Shown here piece after piece: positions 20,043 through 28,787 of a stretch of DNA of 29,047 bases. The notes under the pieces are model-generated. The model had not been told where the DNA came from. It ran no database searches and was given only the letters and a program-made list of their open reading frames with translations. Position 1 is the stretch's first letter, and every line of letters begins with the position of its first letter. The translations under genes were made by a program, and so were the position numbers. Source of the stretch: Neolecta irregularis DAH-3 (taxonomy: Eukaryota > Ascomycota > Neolectomycetes > Neolectales > Neolectaceae); the NCBI GenBank assembly GCA_001929475.1, contig LXFE01001575.1, forward strand, positions 322-29,368, written 5' to 3'.

Positions 20043-20509
20043 CTAGGGCGAAGGCAGGTTGTGGGTCTCATGTTAGGAGTATGTGGCTGCCAACGGATGT
20101 CTTTTCCACTAATACATTTCGCCCAATCCGTCCCTACTTTCGAGACAGCTCCAGGACGCCTCCACGCCCTCAAGCTTCCTCCGTCTCTCATATCAGTCTC
20201 AGCTTATTTCAATTACTACTATAGATTTCTTACCTAGGAAGTTACGAGGTGCCACAGCTCTCAGCAGTTGCACTCTCTAGGCCCGCCACCTTGTCTCACT
20301 GTAACGATATATCCGGGGTATTACCTGTAGATATCTTACCAATACGGTAGGAGGCGGAAAAATATATAAGGGCAATTATTAGATGGAGCATATAAGGGCA
20401 GAGCTGGTATATCTTAACCTAAGTGCAAAGGTCTGCTTACTTAGGTCAAGGTATGCATAAGCGTAAAGGTCTGCTTACTTAGGTTAAAGTTAAGAAATAA
20501 AACCTGAAC
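20043..20509. other. Spacer carrying LTR-like copy X
   Basis: No gene is visible. The right half is the repeat at 20327-20500; the left half is unremarkable. Confidence 0.5.
20327..20500 (+). repeat. LTR-like fragment with hairpin, copy X
   Basis: It contains gatatcttaccaatacggta, then gcatataaggg, then the stem-loop cctaagtgcaaaggtctgct with tacttagg (20418-20445). The segment aaaggtctgcttacttaggt is repeated at 20465-20484. The order pairs with copy Y at 23955-24098. A solo LTR or MITE promoter is likely; no internal retroelement domain is seen. Confidence 0.5.
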
Positions 20510-21076
20510 TCATTCTTGATTAAAGAAACCATCGTCGATTATAGAACTAATCGTACCTTTAGAAATAAGATTACTGTGACTGCTTTTAAAAAGGTAATCT
20601 GGGTCAATATCGAGAGGTGCCCTAGTCAAAAAATGTCGATCTACCTTAAAAGGGAACTCGGTCGATTTGCGATATGTAATCGATCGTTCACTGAAATAGT
20701 CGTCGGTCGACTCAAGTGGGTCGAACTGGACCTGTGTCAATTTAGTATTGTCCGACTTGTATAGTAATCACTATTGGTATAGCCTGAGTAGAATCCGATG
20801 GTTCCTCGAAGAAATCTTTATTCGTGTACAAGCCAAGTGGGTTGACCTGTGTCAATTTAGTATTGCGTAAACTATATAGTGATCACCTTTGGTACAGTCG
20901 AAGGAGGATCCAGGGTTGTATCGAAGTAACTATCGTACATGCTAGAAGACTCCAATGTATCGGGCTGGTGCTAGGTCAATACTGTGGAAACCATATAGAG
21001 CTATTACATGAGCCTGTTGGGCTAACATTGGCAAAGCTGTGACGCTTCCGAGAATAATCAACAGTGTTGAAAACAT
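20510..21076 (-). CDS. Secreted protein built from duplicated exons (family member C)
   Basis: No known family. ATG 21076 gives a signal peptide, MFSTLLIILGSVTALPMLAQ. Exons are 21076-21008, 20970-20887, 20846-20772 and 20731-20510, joined in phase 0 by introns of 37, 40 and 40 nt; total 149 aa. Without splicing all frames stop, which supports the model. Exons 2-4 each encode one unit: TLESSSMYDSYFDTTLDPPS, LGLYTNKDFFEEPSDSTQAI and DPLESTDDYFSERSITYRKS; a fourth, more diverged DDGFFNQE ends the protein. Introns 2 and 3 are the same length and identical at 32 of 40 positions, so whole exon-plus-intron units were duplicated. Rich in Ser/Thr/Asp and cysteine-free after the signal, it looks disordered. 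It shares a promoter block with member B. Confidence 0.6.
20732..20970 (-). repeat. Tandem exon-intron repeat, unit about 115-124 bp
   Basis: Successive minus-strand units each start after a TTGACMYAG acceptor and end in GTGATYACTATAY donor sequence. The + strand signature is gtcaatttagtattg followed by tatagtRatcac. Confidence 0.8.
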
Positions 21077-21157
21077 ATGAAGTACACGAGGACCGAACAA
21101 AATTTGCGGATGAGACCTTATTTATAAACAGGAACCAGTGATGAGTCGTTAGAGTCC

Positions 21158-21285
21158 GACTGTCTCGCAGAATGATCCAGCCTATCTAGAATCAGCCAAG
21201 CCACAATATTTTTAGAACTGAATGTCTCTTGCCGATTTCAGCACGTCGGGCACCTTATATTCCATTTTGTCTTTCTTTGCAGGGA
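21158..21285 (-). promoter_or_regulatory. Conserved promoter block of member C
   Basis: Shares with 23254-23390 the ordered elements (minus strand) GTGCTGAAAT, GCAAG, ATTCA, an AATAT box and ATTCTGCGAGACA. The last motif lies about 85-100 bp upstream of the member C ATG and about 56-70 bp upstream of the member B ATG. Confidence 0.6.
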
Positions 21286-21595
21286 ACTCAACTTGGGGGC
21301 ATTTCAGTGGTTATCTCCTTTGATAGCTATCAGAAGCAAAATAAGCTGGCTACAAAGTGAGAAGAAAAGGACGGCAATGGTAATAGCTAACCATCAATTT
21401 AATTATGAGTCTTCACACCACAAGGCTGAGACCTGTATCAAGAGGTGGATGGAATGCTGATCCGAAGCATCTCTACCGCTTCGCCTTTTGGCTTTCGCCT
21501 CTTGGCTTAAAGAACTGGAAACATCTTGTCTCGAAAACCGCATGTCTTTCCAAGTCAGACTGTCTCGCAGACAGTGTTGCGGATGGGCCGTGGAT

Positions 21596-21705
21596 TTAGC
21601 CGGCCCATTAACGCTTTATCCTTGGGCTTTTAGTCCATGGACTGGGCTATGGGAAAAAGCCCGGCCCATCCGGCCCATGGGCCTAATGGGCCATATCATG
21701 TGGTA
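21596..21705. mobile_element. GGCCCA/CCATGG-rich palindromic fragment, transposon-end-like
   Basis: Dense overlapping palindromes (ggcccatgggcc, gtccatggac) and ggctatgggaaaaagcccgg resemble the stretch at 13130-13190. This is consistent with subterminal repeats of one hAT-like family, but no transposase or terminal repeat pair is found. Confidence 0.35.
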
Positions 21706-21829
21706 TTAGACTGTATGAAGCAACCACGAGTGGCACGGTCACCAAGATCAGAGGATTCTCATCAAATCTATCCAACCACTCTCCCTCCCCATCAATTTCA
21801 AGAATTATTTTCTCTCTTTAACTTCCCTT

Positions 21830-23198
21830 CTATTCCTTTGCCAAATCATCCATGAAATTAAAACCCACATCTCCTTGAAATGTTGGTTTTGCTGTCATTC
21901 CCACTTTATCAATGTCATTTGCGGTCAACCCAAATCTTTGCATCAAATCGTACGCCATCCAAAGTCGAATTTCATCTGGAATATCTATATTGGACAAGCG
22001 AACAAACTCAAACGAACAACTTGCATTGAGAAAAATTGCACAAAAAGCCTCATCACCCTCTGGGCATTTGGTGTAAACCAGAATGGGTTCATTTTGCTCA
22101 GGCATTTTTATCCCAAGCTTTTTCGAAACTTTGTCCAAATACCGTTGTATGATCTGAATTTCAAGGAGTGACTTATCAAAAGGTTTAGTTGAGATTGCTC
22201 TCATTGTATTGTCGTCCTTGTCGAGATTCCATTTCAGAATGATCCAGTGTCCCTTCGATAGCTTGAATGCCTGGCCTACCATCAGGGGTTTGCCTCTAGT
22301 GTCATTTTTAACTTCAAAGTCTGCCAATGTTTCCGGGTCTGTGGCATGCAATTTGAAATATGGAAGAGTAGCTTTCGCGTATGTGAAAACCATTGAATCG
22401 TCAAGTGGTTGCTTGTTGAGAATGTGTTGGACCATCATGGCAAGTTCAGACTTTCTCCAAAGAATTTTGTTCACCAAGAGGGACGGCACAGCGTTTCTTT
22501 GGGGTTGAAGGAAAGTAGATATTATCGCACCACGAAATAAGGTCAGTGCAATTCCCCGTTGGACGAAATTGTGGGCCAGGGAAAACAATTTGTTTCTCCA
22601 TTCTTTTAGAGATTCAAAATTTTCAATATCGCGAATAATGTTAAGATCTTTTGGAGGGATACTTGATAGTTGCAAATTGTGTTTTTGAGGAAAGGAAGGA
22701 AGGGCCATGCTGTTCTAGTTAGACACATTGAGGGACAACAGAAGGATACTTGTAAGCGTAGTACATTCCCTCGGTGATGATTAAAGAGATGTCCAAGAAA
22801 TCTGATAGTCCTAGAACTTCTAATTCAAGATCCTTGTTGAATGGCAGTGTCGATGCTAATTGAATTTCTTCCTGAGAAATATCGAATTTGACAAAGATTT
22901 TATCATCCTGTTTAAACCCCCAAAATCTCTTCTGTAGCATATAACAACGTGGGAGTGAGTTTGACAAAAATACGAAAATGGACCTGCATTTGTCAAACTT
23001 TACACACTGTCCGAGACATAAGATGGCAGCTTGTTCGAGGGAAACATCAACAGGTGGATGAAAAATATACCCAAAACGTTGCTGGCGCACGCTTGTGAAC
23101 TGAAAGTTTTCTTTTTTCAGTCCGATTTGGTCAAACTTGTCCACAGCTCTGACGATTGAACTCAGACAAGATAATACAAGGTAGATAATTTTCAACAT
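21830..23198 (-). CDS. Lineage-specific secreted protein with PAN-like Cys module (family member B)
   Basis: No known family recognised. ATG 23198 opens a clear signal peptide, MLKIIYLVLSCLSSIVRAVD. Residues about 50-85 read LEQAAILCLGQCVKFDKCRS then CYMLQ: C-x3-C-x5-C-RS-x11-C-Y-x-L, matching PAN/apple spacing and member A. The segment LELEVLGLSDFL may correspond to the LIRYGLS region of member A. Exons are 23198-22750 and 22709-21830, joined by a 40-nt intron with branch tctaac; 442 aa. Read separately, the two open frames would look like two genes, but the splice removes the stop and restores frame. The 290-aa C-terminal part (e.g. GQAFKLSKGHWIILKWNLDK) has no recognisable motif and no transmembrane helix. 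Likely an extracellular protein. Confidence 0.65.
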
Positions 23199-23253
23199 GG
23201 CTTTGCTGGGAGTTGCAGGGATAAAGACACTCTTTTACTGTTTTTAAGTGACG

Positions 23254-23390
23254 TTGTCTCGCAGAATGGTTCGGCCCACAAAAGATATTACCCACCTACA
23301 TTATATTCAACCATCTGTTGAATTTCCCCTTGCTAATTTCAGCACATTGAGCACCCTAGGTGATATTCTCAGTCTTTATTTTGTGAGCGT
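23254..23390 (-). promoter_or_regulatory. Conserved promoter block of member B
   Basis: Partner of the block at 21158-21285. On the plus strand both run gtctcgcagaatg ... atttcagcac ... gcacc in the same order over about 130 bp, while the sequence between block and ATG has diverged. Confidence 0.6.
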
Positions 23391-23512
23391 TGGGTGTCCG
23401 GACTTACCGCTCAGGAGGCTTAGGTTGAAGAATACGATGGTAGACCTTTAGATAAAGGCAATTACGGATAGTATTGTTTATGTTCCTGCCTGCTTGCTAA
23501 TCAAGCTAGGCA

Positions 23513-23770
23513 CTACTTATATAATATAACAAATGGGTGATGCGTCTCATGATCTCCGGTGCCTCTCCATAAGATACCTTGGGTAGCAACACTTGTGACA
23601 ACCTCAATTTTGCTTGTGGTACTGCTTGCCATCATCGGTCCACTTTGTCTGGTGTCTCCGTTCCTGGGTCCTAAACCGATGGGAGCCTTGGTGGTTTCGG
23701 CTGGGGGATACCAATGCCTTCTGACCGGGGGGCACTCTTGCGTCCCCAAATATATGAAACTCAATTCCAT
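23513..23770 (-). CDS. Hypothetical 85-aa ORF
   Basis: Starts at ATG 23770 (MELSFIYLGTQECPPVRRHW) and ends at 23513. It has no signal peptide, domain or paralog in the window and sits in repeat-rich DNA. Listed only because it has an ATG and acceptable length. Confidence 0.2.
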   Translation of the reverse strand: MELSFIYLGTQECPPVRRHWYPPAETTKAPIGLGPRNGDTRQSGPMMASSTTSKIEVVTSVATQGILWRGTGDHETHHPFVILYK

Positions 23771-23954
23771 TCAGTATCCGTTTAAATCGCTATCAGCGGC
23801 AAGTGAAGTTGTGTACAAAATAAAAGGAGGTCAAAAAAGGGAATGAGGATAAGAAAATATACCCAAACAGGTTGATGCGTTGAATTCCTTGCTATGTGAT
23901 TTCCAATTTGATAATTGTATTGCCGTCCTGGTCAGTCCCAAAGATCTCACTGGC

Positions 23955-24098
23955 AGAGTAAAGATATACCTTTGGTATACTTTACCAAAGCAGTAGGTGG
24001 CATGCAATAATATTGCAGCCTTTAGAAATGCGATTATATAAGACGGAAAGAGAGATACCTAATCTAAGCTCCAAGGTCACTTATCTTAGATTAGGCAA
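23955..24098 (+). repeat. LTR-like fragment with perfect 11-bp hairpin, copy Y
   Basis: cctaatctaag (24058-24068) and cttagattagg (24085-24095) are exact inverse complements around a loop with ccaaggtca. Upstream lie gtatactttaccaaagcagt and gattatataaga, matching copy X in order. Confidence 0.55.
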
Positions 24099-24637
24099 CG
24101 TCTTTTTCATAACTGAGCTTCATCACTTACAGGCAGCAAGTCACTAGCATCAGATTGGACAACTTGACAAATTTGGATTGACAAATCGCAGAGAGAAACT
24201 TTTTTGGGACATTATGGTGAAATATAAGCACGGTCCTCACTGACAAATAGTTTCAGATTAAACATATCATTTGTAGTCAAGCTGTAGCTGGTTAGTACTT
24301 TGGAGAAATCACTTTAAAATTGAGTCACCTGAATTATAGGGGTGTAAATGTATACAATTCAACAGCATCGCAAACTATTTGAAACGCGTAATAGGAGACA
24401 TGGGTCATATTATCCCTGAAACAGGGTTACTGTATGGTGCATATTACGCAATAGCGACGGGGTTTGGCATATTTAGTCAAACAAGGTTGTTGGATATGTC
24501 GGTGGCTTGCAAAGGATCAGTTCAGGCTCAATCTAGTTGCAAGATAATGTAAGCAGACTAAAACTACGATCATCGACAAGACTAGACCAAGAACATTAAC
24601 TAAATAGAGGGTCCGCGGGAGAATAAAGGACCAAGGC

Positions 24638-25300
24638 TTATGCCATGACCAAACTACCAAGCAATGCCAATGCAAGGGATGCGCCAAAGGTGCATGCTTC
24701 TGATTTTTTGGTAGTAGAAGGCGTCGGTGCTGCTAAAGTGGAAGTGGCTTGAAGGCTAGTACCCACATTTCCAGTTGCTATGGCTGTCTTGCCGGTGGGT
24801 AAGGTGAAGTTTGCGGAGCTGGTTGTTTTTGGTGTGGTGGTATTGGTTGTGGCCGTGCGATTCGAGGTAGACCCGCCAGTAATGCCAAAGAAGGGCGAAT
24901 AGTTTGAATTCGCGCCGGTAGTGCCTTCCGAGATCTGGATGGCATAGTTGTTGGCAGGGGGCATGGTTGAGGGAATCAACCAGTTGAACAAGCCTGAGGG
25001 TCAACGCGCACAAGTCTCGAAAGGGTGATTACCCAAGTTTGGGATGTCGCTGGCGATAATGCTCACATTCAAGAGGTTGTTTGCTGGGCCTTGTCGGAGC
25101 CCGAGCGTGACTGGCGGTCAATATTGCAATGTCCCAAAGAAAAAAATACTCGTCGAGGCATTATCTGGCGCCCATTTTATTTGAAATGCGCTGCCGGCAG
25201 TGACAATCTGGCCGCTGGAAGGCACCGAGATTGGATTCAAGCTCTGGGCAAGCACAGCAGTGGAGGCCACAAAAATACCAAACGAGCGCATGGAGAACAT
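24638..25300 (-). CDS. GPI-anchored cell-wall protein with Kre9/Knh1-like domain
   Basis: A Ser/Thr-rich GPI protein of the fungal Kre9/Knh1 N-terminal-domain family, displayed on plasma membrane or wall. ATG 25300 gives a signal peptide (MFSMRSFGIFVASTAVLAQ); ATG 25291 is an alternative. The domain follows: NPISVPSSGQIVTAGSAFQI, KWAP, LGLRQGPANNLLNVS, IIASDIPNLG, FNWLIPSTMPPANNYAIQIS and YSPFFGITGG. Then comes a Thr/Ser-rich stalk with several N-glycosylation sites and a C-terminal GPI-type hydrophobic tail, FGASLALALLGSLVMA. Exons are 25300-25150, 25110-25033 and 24993-24638; two introns of 39 nt; 194 aa. It is divergent from the SET/MYND gene over 164 bp. Confidence 0.88.
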
Positions 25301-25464
25301 GGTGGTGAGCGAGATCAACACGGCGATGAGACAAGTTTATACTGGCCGAGCGTCATTCCGGGGAGCGCCACAGGGGGCGCCACCGTCCTAGACGGGAAGC
25401 GGGCGTGTTCGAAATGGGGCTAGCGCGAATCGCGGGTGATTCCGGCGACCACCCTCCCCACAGC
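25301..25464. promoter_or_regulatory. Bidirectional promoter, GPI protein / SET-MYND gene
   Basis: 164 bp between divergent ATGs, GC-rich (gggagcgccacagggggcgc). No TATA box is obvious. Confidence 0.45.
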
Positions 25465-27024
25465 ATGTTTGCCGTCAAAAATAGCAGCAGTTGCAACGGC
25501 CGCGGGCTTTTTGCCTCGGGCTGCATATTGCGCGGTGTGTAGTATTTTCAGCTGTATTCTGACAGAAATCAGGGTCGGCTGTGTTTTTTCATCGGCCGAA
25601 ATGCTCCATCCCGGACGACAACAGTATCTCATCGACATGCTACTCCTGTCTCGCCTCGTCTATTTGCCACCAGCAGATTTTGTCCGTGTGTGCCGGATGC
25701 AGACTGGTGCGCTACTGCTCCTCCGTGCGGATCGGTATTTTTGCTCGCTTGTTGATTGTAGAATTGCCAGAAATCAGACTGGCGCTACCACAGATACGAG
25801 TGCAAGTCTTTTAAAAATGCACAAAGAGCGCCTACGTGTATGGTCCGCGCGCTTGTTCGCATACTGGCCATCCGTCGTACAGACGAGTCGTGGTTCGCAC
25901 AGATTTCCGTGTTGCTGTCCCATAGTCATGAAATAACCCACCACGATGCGGTTAATGTGATCCCACAACTCGCCGCCCTTGTTTCAGGCGAACGCAATAT
26001 CACACTCCTCCAAGAAACCTACTGCAGAGTACGCGATGCGCAAACAACATGCTCACTTTCAGTTTCTGACAAATTCAATTCAGGTGACGACATTCATGGG
26101 CGACGCGATCGGCGTCTGTTTTGATCCGCTAATCTCTCTGATTAACCATTCGTGCAATCCCAATATTATTCTGAACCACGACGGTAAGAGCATCATCGCC
26201 AGGAGTCTGACGGATATCGCTCCTGATGATGAGGTTGCCCAGGCATTACCGCGGTCTGATACTAGCTCTTCATGCCGTATATCGACATCACCCAGTCAAC
26301 TCTTGTTCGCCAAATGGATCTGCAGCGTTACTACTTTGATTGCCAGTGTTTAGGCTGCAACTCACCTGAGGATCATCGAGACAAGTTTTATTGCACAAAC
26401 TGCCCTAGACCCCGCGATCCATCCTCTTCCAGATGTCAAACATGCCATTTCGACAATCCAGCATTGGATTCACTCCGTCTTGTAGAACAGAAATACACAA
26501 AGCTCGCTGAAAGTCATCATTCGCAAAACACCATCAAACTCTACGCAGCCCTGCAAGAATTGTACAAGTCCGGGTTTGTATCCACTCGACAACCAGTTCC
26601 TTCAATTCACCACTTGCTTTTCCTAACCCACTTGAATAGATCTGAATTCCACTCTGCGCTAATCCACTCGTTTATTCCTCTGTTGTACGAAATATTTCCT
26701 CGTCAAGTGACCACCGTTCGCCTTTACACAACTATAAAATTACTTCTACACATCGCTGCTGAAGAACAAGATGCCAATATCCTTCAATTCGCATATAGTC
26801 TACTATGCGAATGCGTCAAACGTGCTCAAGAAAGTCATGGGACAGGTACACTCGTCACGCAAATTCAATATACAATAGAGGAAACTAGAATACATTTAGC
26901 TCTACGAAAAGACGAAGAAATCGATTTTCAGAGATATATGCCAGTCGTTAAAGATATCGTAAGTCAGCTTTTGCAAGCAATAAAACAAGAAAAGAACACT
27001 TGTCTGTTGAAATTCAGTTTATAA
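25465..27024 (+). CDS. SMYD-type SET/MYND-domain protein methyltransferase
   Basis: A predicted lysine methyltransferase of the SMYD (SET split by MYND) family. Exons are 25465-25536, 25566-25724, 25762-26028, 26063-26233 and 26266-27024; introns 29, 37, 34 and 32 nt; 475 aa. The N-terminal SET part has NGRGLFASG. The MYND finger is complete only after splicing: CYSCLASSICHQQ, CAGCRLVRYCSS, then NCQKSDWRYHRYEC. The SET core follows: FLTNSI, DPLISLINHSCNPN (catalytic NHSCxPN), MPYIDITQSTLVRQ, and the post-SET cysteines in DCQCLGC with additional CTNC/CQTC pairs. A helical C-terminal region completes it. The start is inferred from the 29-nt first intron, the least certain part. The last 20 codons lie in a sequence repeated downstream of the stop. 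Confidence 0.9.
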
Positions 27025-27160
27025 GACACAAGATATTATGTGATAATAAACATAATCGCTTGTCTCTTGAAATCAGTTTATAACAATAAGATACCGCAAG
27101 TCAACTTTATAAGCAATAAACAAGGAAATGCGCTTGTCACTTGAAATTCAGTTTATAATA
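26961..27160 (+). repeat. Three-copy tandem repeat covering the 3' end of the SET-MYND gene
   Basis: cttgtctgttgaaattcagt with ttataa at 26999-27024 (including the stop codon) recurs at about 27058-27083 and 27133-27158. The preceding aagtcagcttttgcaagcaa is matched by aagtcaactttataagcaat near 27098. Copies 1 and 3 are about 135 bp apart. Confidence 0.85.
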
Positions 27161-27226
27161 CATAGACATGAAAAACGCCCCGTATCCATTTTTCCCTCCG
27201 CCCCAGAAGAAACCCATTAAATCTAT

Positions 27227-28314
27227 CTAATTCATCATACTACCCAGTCCCATTCCCCTGCGATTTTTCCTCCCCTCGCCAATACCTTCTCTAACTTTCT
27301 TCAAGTCGCCTTCAATATCTTCCCGAGGGAGCGACTTCATTTCGGGCGCAGAAGGCATTCCAAAATACATTTTTAAGCCGGTGAGTTGATTTATCTCGAG
27401 GAATTGACTAGCATATATCTTTGCGATTTCTGCCCGTGAATTAGGGAGAGCAAACGCATAGTCTGATAATTAATAAAGAAAAAGATAGAGAGAAATACGT
27501 TGGGCTTTTTGGTCTAATTCTCGTTTTTCTCGATTTAATTGAAACCCTCGAGACGGGATTCGTCCTTCGACTGTCTTTCGAATGTAATGTCGTCTCATCT
27601 ATTCCGTGTCAACTTAGACACTTGTGACAGCGACAAACCAAAAACTCTGAATGGATTTGTCTGATTCTAGATTGTTTCCACAAGAGCGCTTCTGCTAACC
27701 GGTAATCACGGACCTTGCCTGCTAAACGAATCCGTTCATCACGTAATTTGGAGAACAATTCAGTTTGTACAAGAAGCTCTGGATGTGTATGGTCTAGTAA
27801 AAGATTCTCTTCACGATCAATTTCCGCAATCTTCTCATCAAATATTCTTTAAATTAGTCCGAGCTAGATAAAACACATACTGATCGCGTAATTTGGCGAA
27901 TATGACTTCAATTTCGTTGAGCGAAGACATTGCTTCCTTTCTTTTAGCCGTTCGATCATCAGTTTCTACCACTCAGCCAATGCGGGGATGGTACCGAATA
28001 CCTTCCTCCTCAGGCACAGGTTCATCCTCGATACTTTCTTCCTTTTCATCTTGAATCGGTTTCTCTATGGTCCTCTTGCGGTTTTTGAACTCATCGTCAA
28101 TGTCGCTCGCACTCAGATCGGATAAATCAGAACTGTCTTCCTCTTTGATCTCCTCTTCCTCAATTTCTTCTCCTAGACTGGGATGAGGCGCGGCGGTTGC
28201 AAGATCAAGAAGCAGCGAAACTCCTTCTGCATCTGGCGCAGGCGCAGTTCCGGAATCAGAAACGCTGTCTGCCTGTTTTCCAGGAGAAAGATCATAGTGA
28301 CTATGCAAAGGCAT
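27227..28314 (-). CDS. Sds3/Dep1-like subunit of an Rpd3-type histone deacetylase complex
   Basis: A transcriptional-repression protein of the Sds3-like family (Sds3, Dep1), scaffold subunits of the Sin3-Rpd3 large complex. ATG 28314; the frame open further upstream has no ATG. Exons are 28314-28002, 27965-27881, 27846-27639, 27598-27499 and 27462-27227; introns 36, 34, 40 and 36 nt; 313 aa. An acidic N-terminus (SSDLSDLSASDIDDE) precedes the Sds3-like helix, KEAMSSLNEIEVIFAKLRDQ then IFDEKIAEIDREENLL and the signature THPELL. Then come a basic coiled region (RLAEALLWKQSR; EGRIPSRGFQLNREKRELDQ) and a C-terminus with IYASQFLEINQLTG. The acidic head favours Dep1 over Sds3, but the two cannot be separated here. 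Confidence 0.82.
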
Positions 28315-28371
28315 GGCGGTTGACAAACTGGACTCGAGTAACTCTACTCCAAAAACAATCCTCCCTCTAAA
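28315..28371. promoter_or_regulatory. 57-bp bidirectional promoter, Sds3/Dep1-like / CGR1
   Basis: Only 57 bp separate the two divergent ATGs (28314 - and 28372 +), so both promoters must overlap this spacer and the opposite 5' ends. No TATA box is apparent. Confidence 0.55.
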
Positions 28372-28787
28372 ATGACTACCACCATTCCCGGAATCCGCAA
28401 ATCAGGTACTCGTTTTGTCATCATTCTATTAAAAATACATAGGTAAACAGTGGAAACCACCTTCAAAACCTTCCAGGCGCACACAAATTTCCGCTTCTTT
28501 AAAAACATCCTGGTCACAACGATCCGCCCTTCGCGAGAAACTCGCACAGATAAAATCGCATGAACTCCGCCTCCACACCGAAAAACTCGCCGAAAAAGAG
28601 AGACGCGTGGGAATCATTAAAGAGCGGAGAGCCCAGGCCGCTGAAAAAGAGCGTTTTGCACTATTGGAGGCAAAAGTATGGCCCCCCTTTGCAAAAGTAC
28701 TTTTGGACCAATATATAGATGCATAAAAAGAAGGTCGAACGTATGAGAAAGAAAGAAAAGAGGAATAAAATGCTCAAAGAGCGATAA
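28372..28787 (+). CDS. CGR1: CGR1, 60S ribosome-biogenesis / rRNA-processing protein
   Basis: Cgr1 is a small basic nucleolar protein needed for 27S pre-rRNA processing. Start ATG 28372 (MTTTIPGIRKSG). Exons are 28372-28405, 28443-28675 and 28719-28787; introns 37 and 43 nt; 111 aa, typical length. The signature blocks are GKQWKPPSKPSRR, KTSWSQRSALREKLAQIKSH, the charged coiled coil KLAEKERRVGIIKERRAQAA with EKERFALLEAK, and the basic tail MHKKKVERMRKKEKRNKMLK. Splicing is essential: each intron contains stops. It is the third ribosome-biogenesis gene in the window. Confidence 0.93.

Larger units (their letters stand above)
21077..21829. other. Promoter of member C plus repeat-rich spacer
   Basis: The left part is the member C promoter with its conserved block. 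A third copy of the 14-mer gactgtctcgcaga sits at 21558-21571. 21596-21705 is GGCCCA/CCATGG-rich. Open frames at 21405-21855 (+) show no recognisable protein. Confidence 0.5.
23391..24637. other. 1.2-kb AT-rich spacer with weak ORFs and LTR-like copy Y
   Basis: A minus-strand ATG frame at 23513-23770 (85 aa) and an overlapping plus frame at 23559-23846 without ATG but with the hydrophobic run LVTTSILLVVLLAIIGPLCL cannot both be real. Neither shows family similarity. The rest, apart from copy Y, shows nothing. Confidence 0.5.

Noticed and set aside
20510-20740. Independent 76-codon ORF
   Set aside because: It is the last exon of the multi-exon secreted gene that starts at 21076.
22719-23198. 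Separate 159-aa gene ending upstream of a second 292-aa gene
   Set aside because: A 40-nt intron with good donor, branch and acceptor joins both into one secreted protein; the apparent stop lies in the intron.
23559-23846. Plus-strand membrane protein with one hydrophobic segment
   Set aside because: No ATG before the hydrophobic run, overlaps an opposite-strand ATG frame, and no family similarity.
25025-25423. Plus-strand 132-codon frame
   Set aside because: Antisense shadow of the GPI-anchored Kre9/Knh1-like gene, no ATG and no motif.
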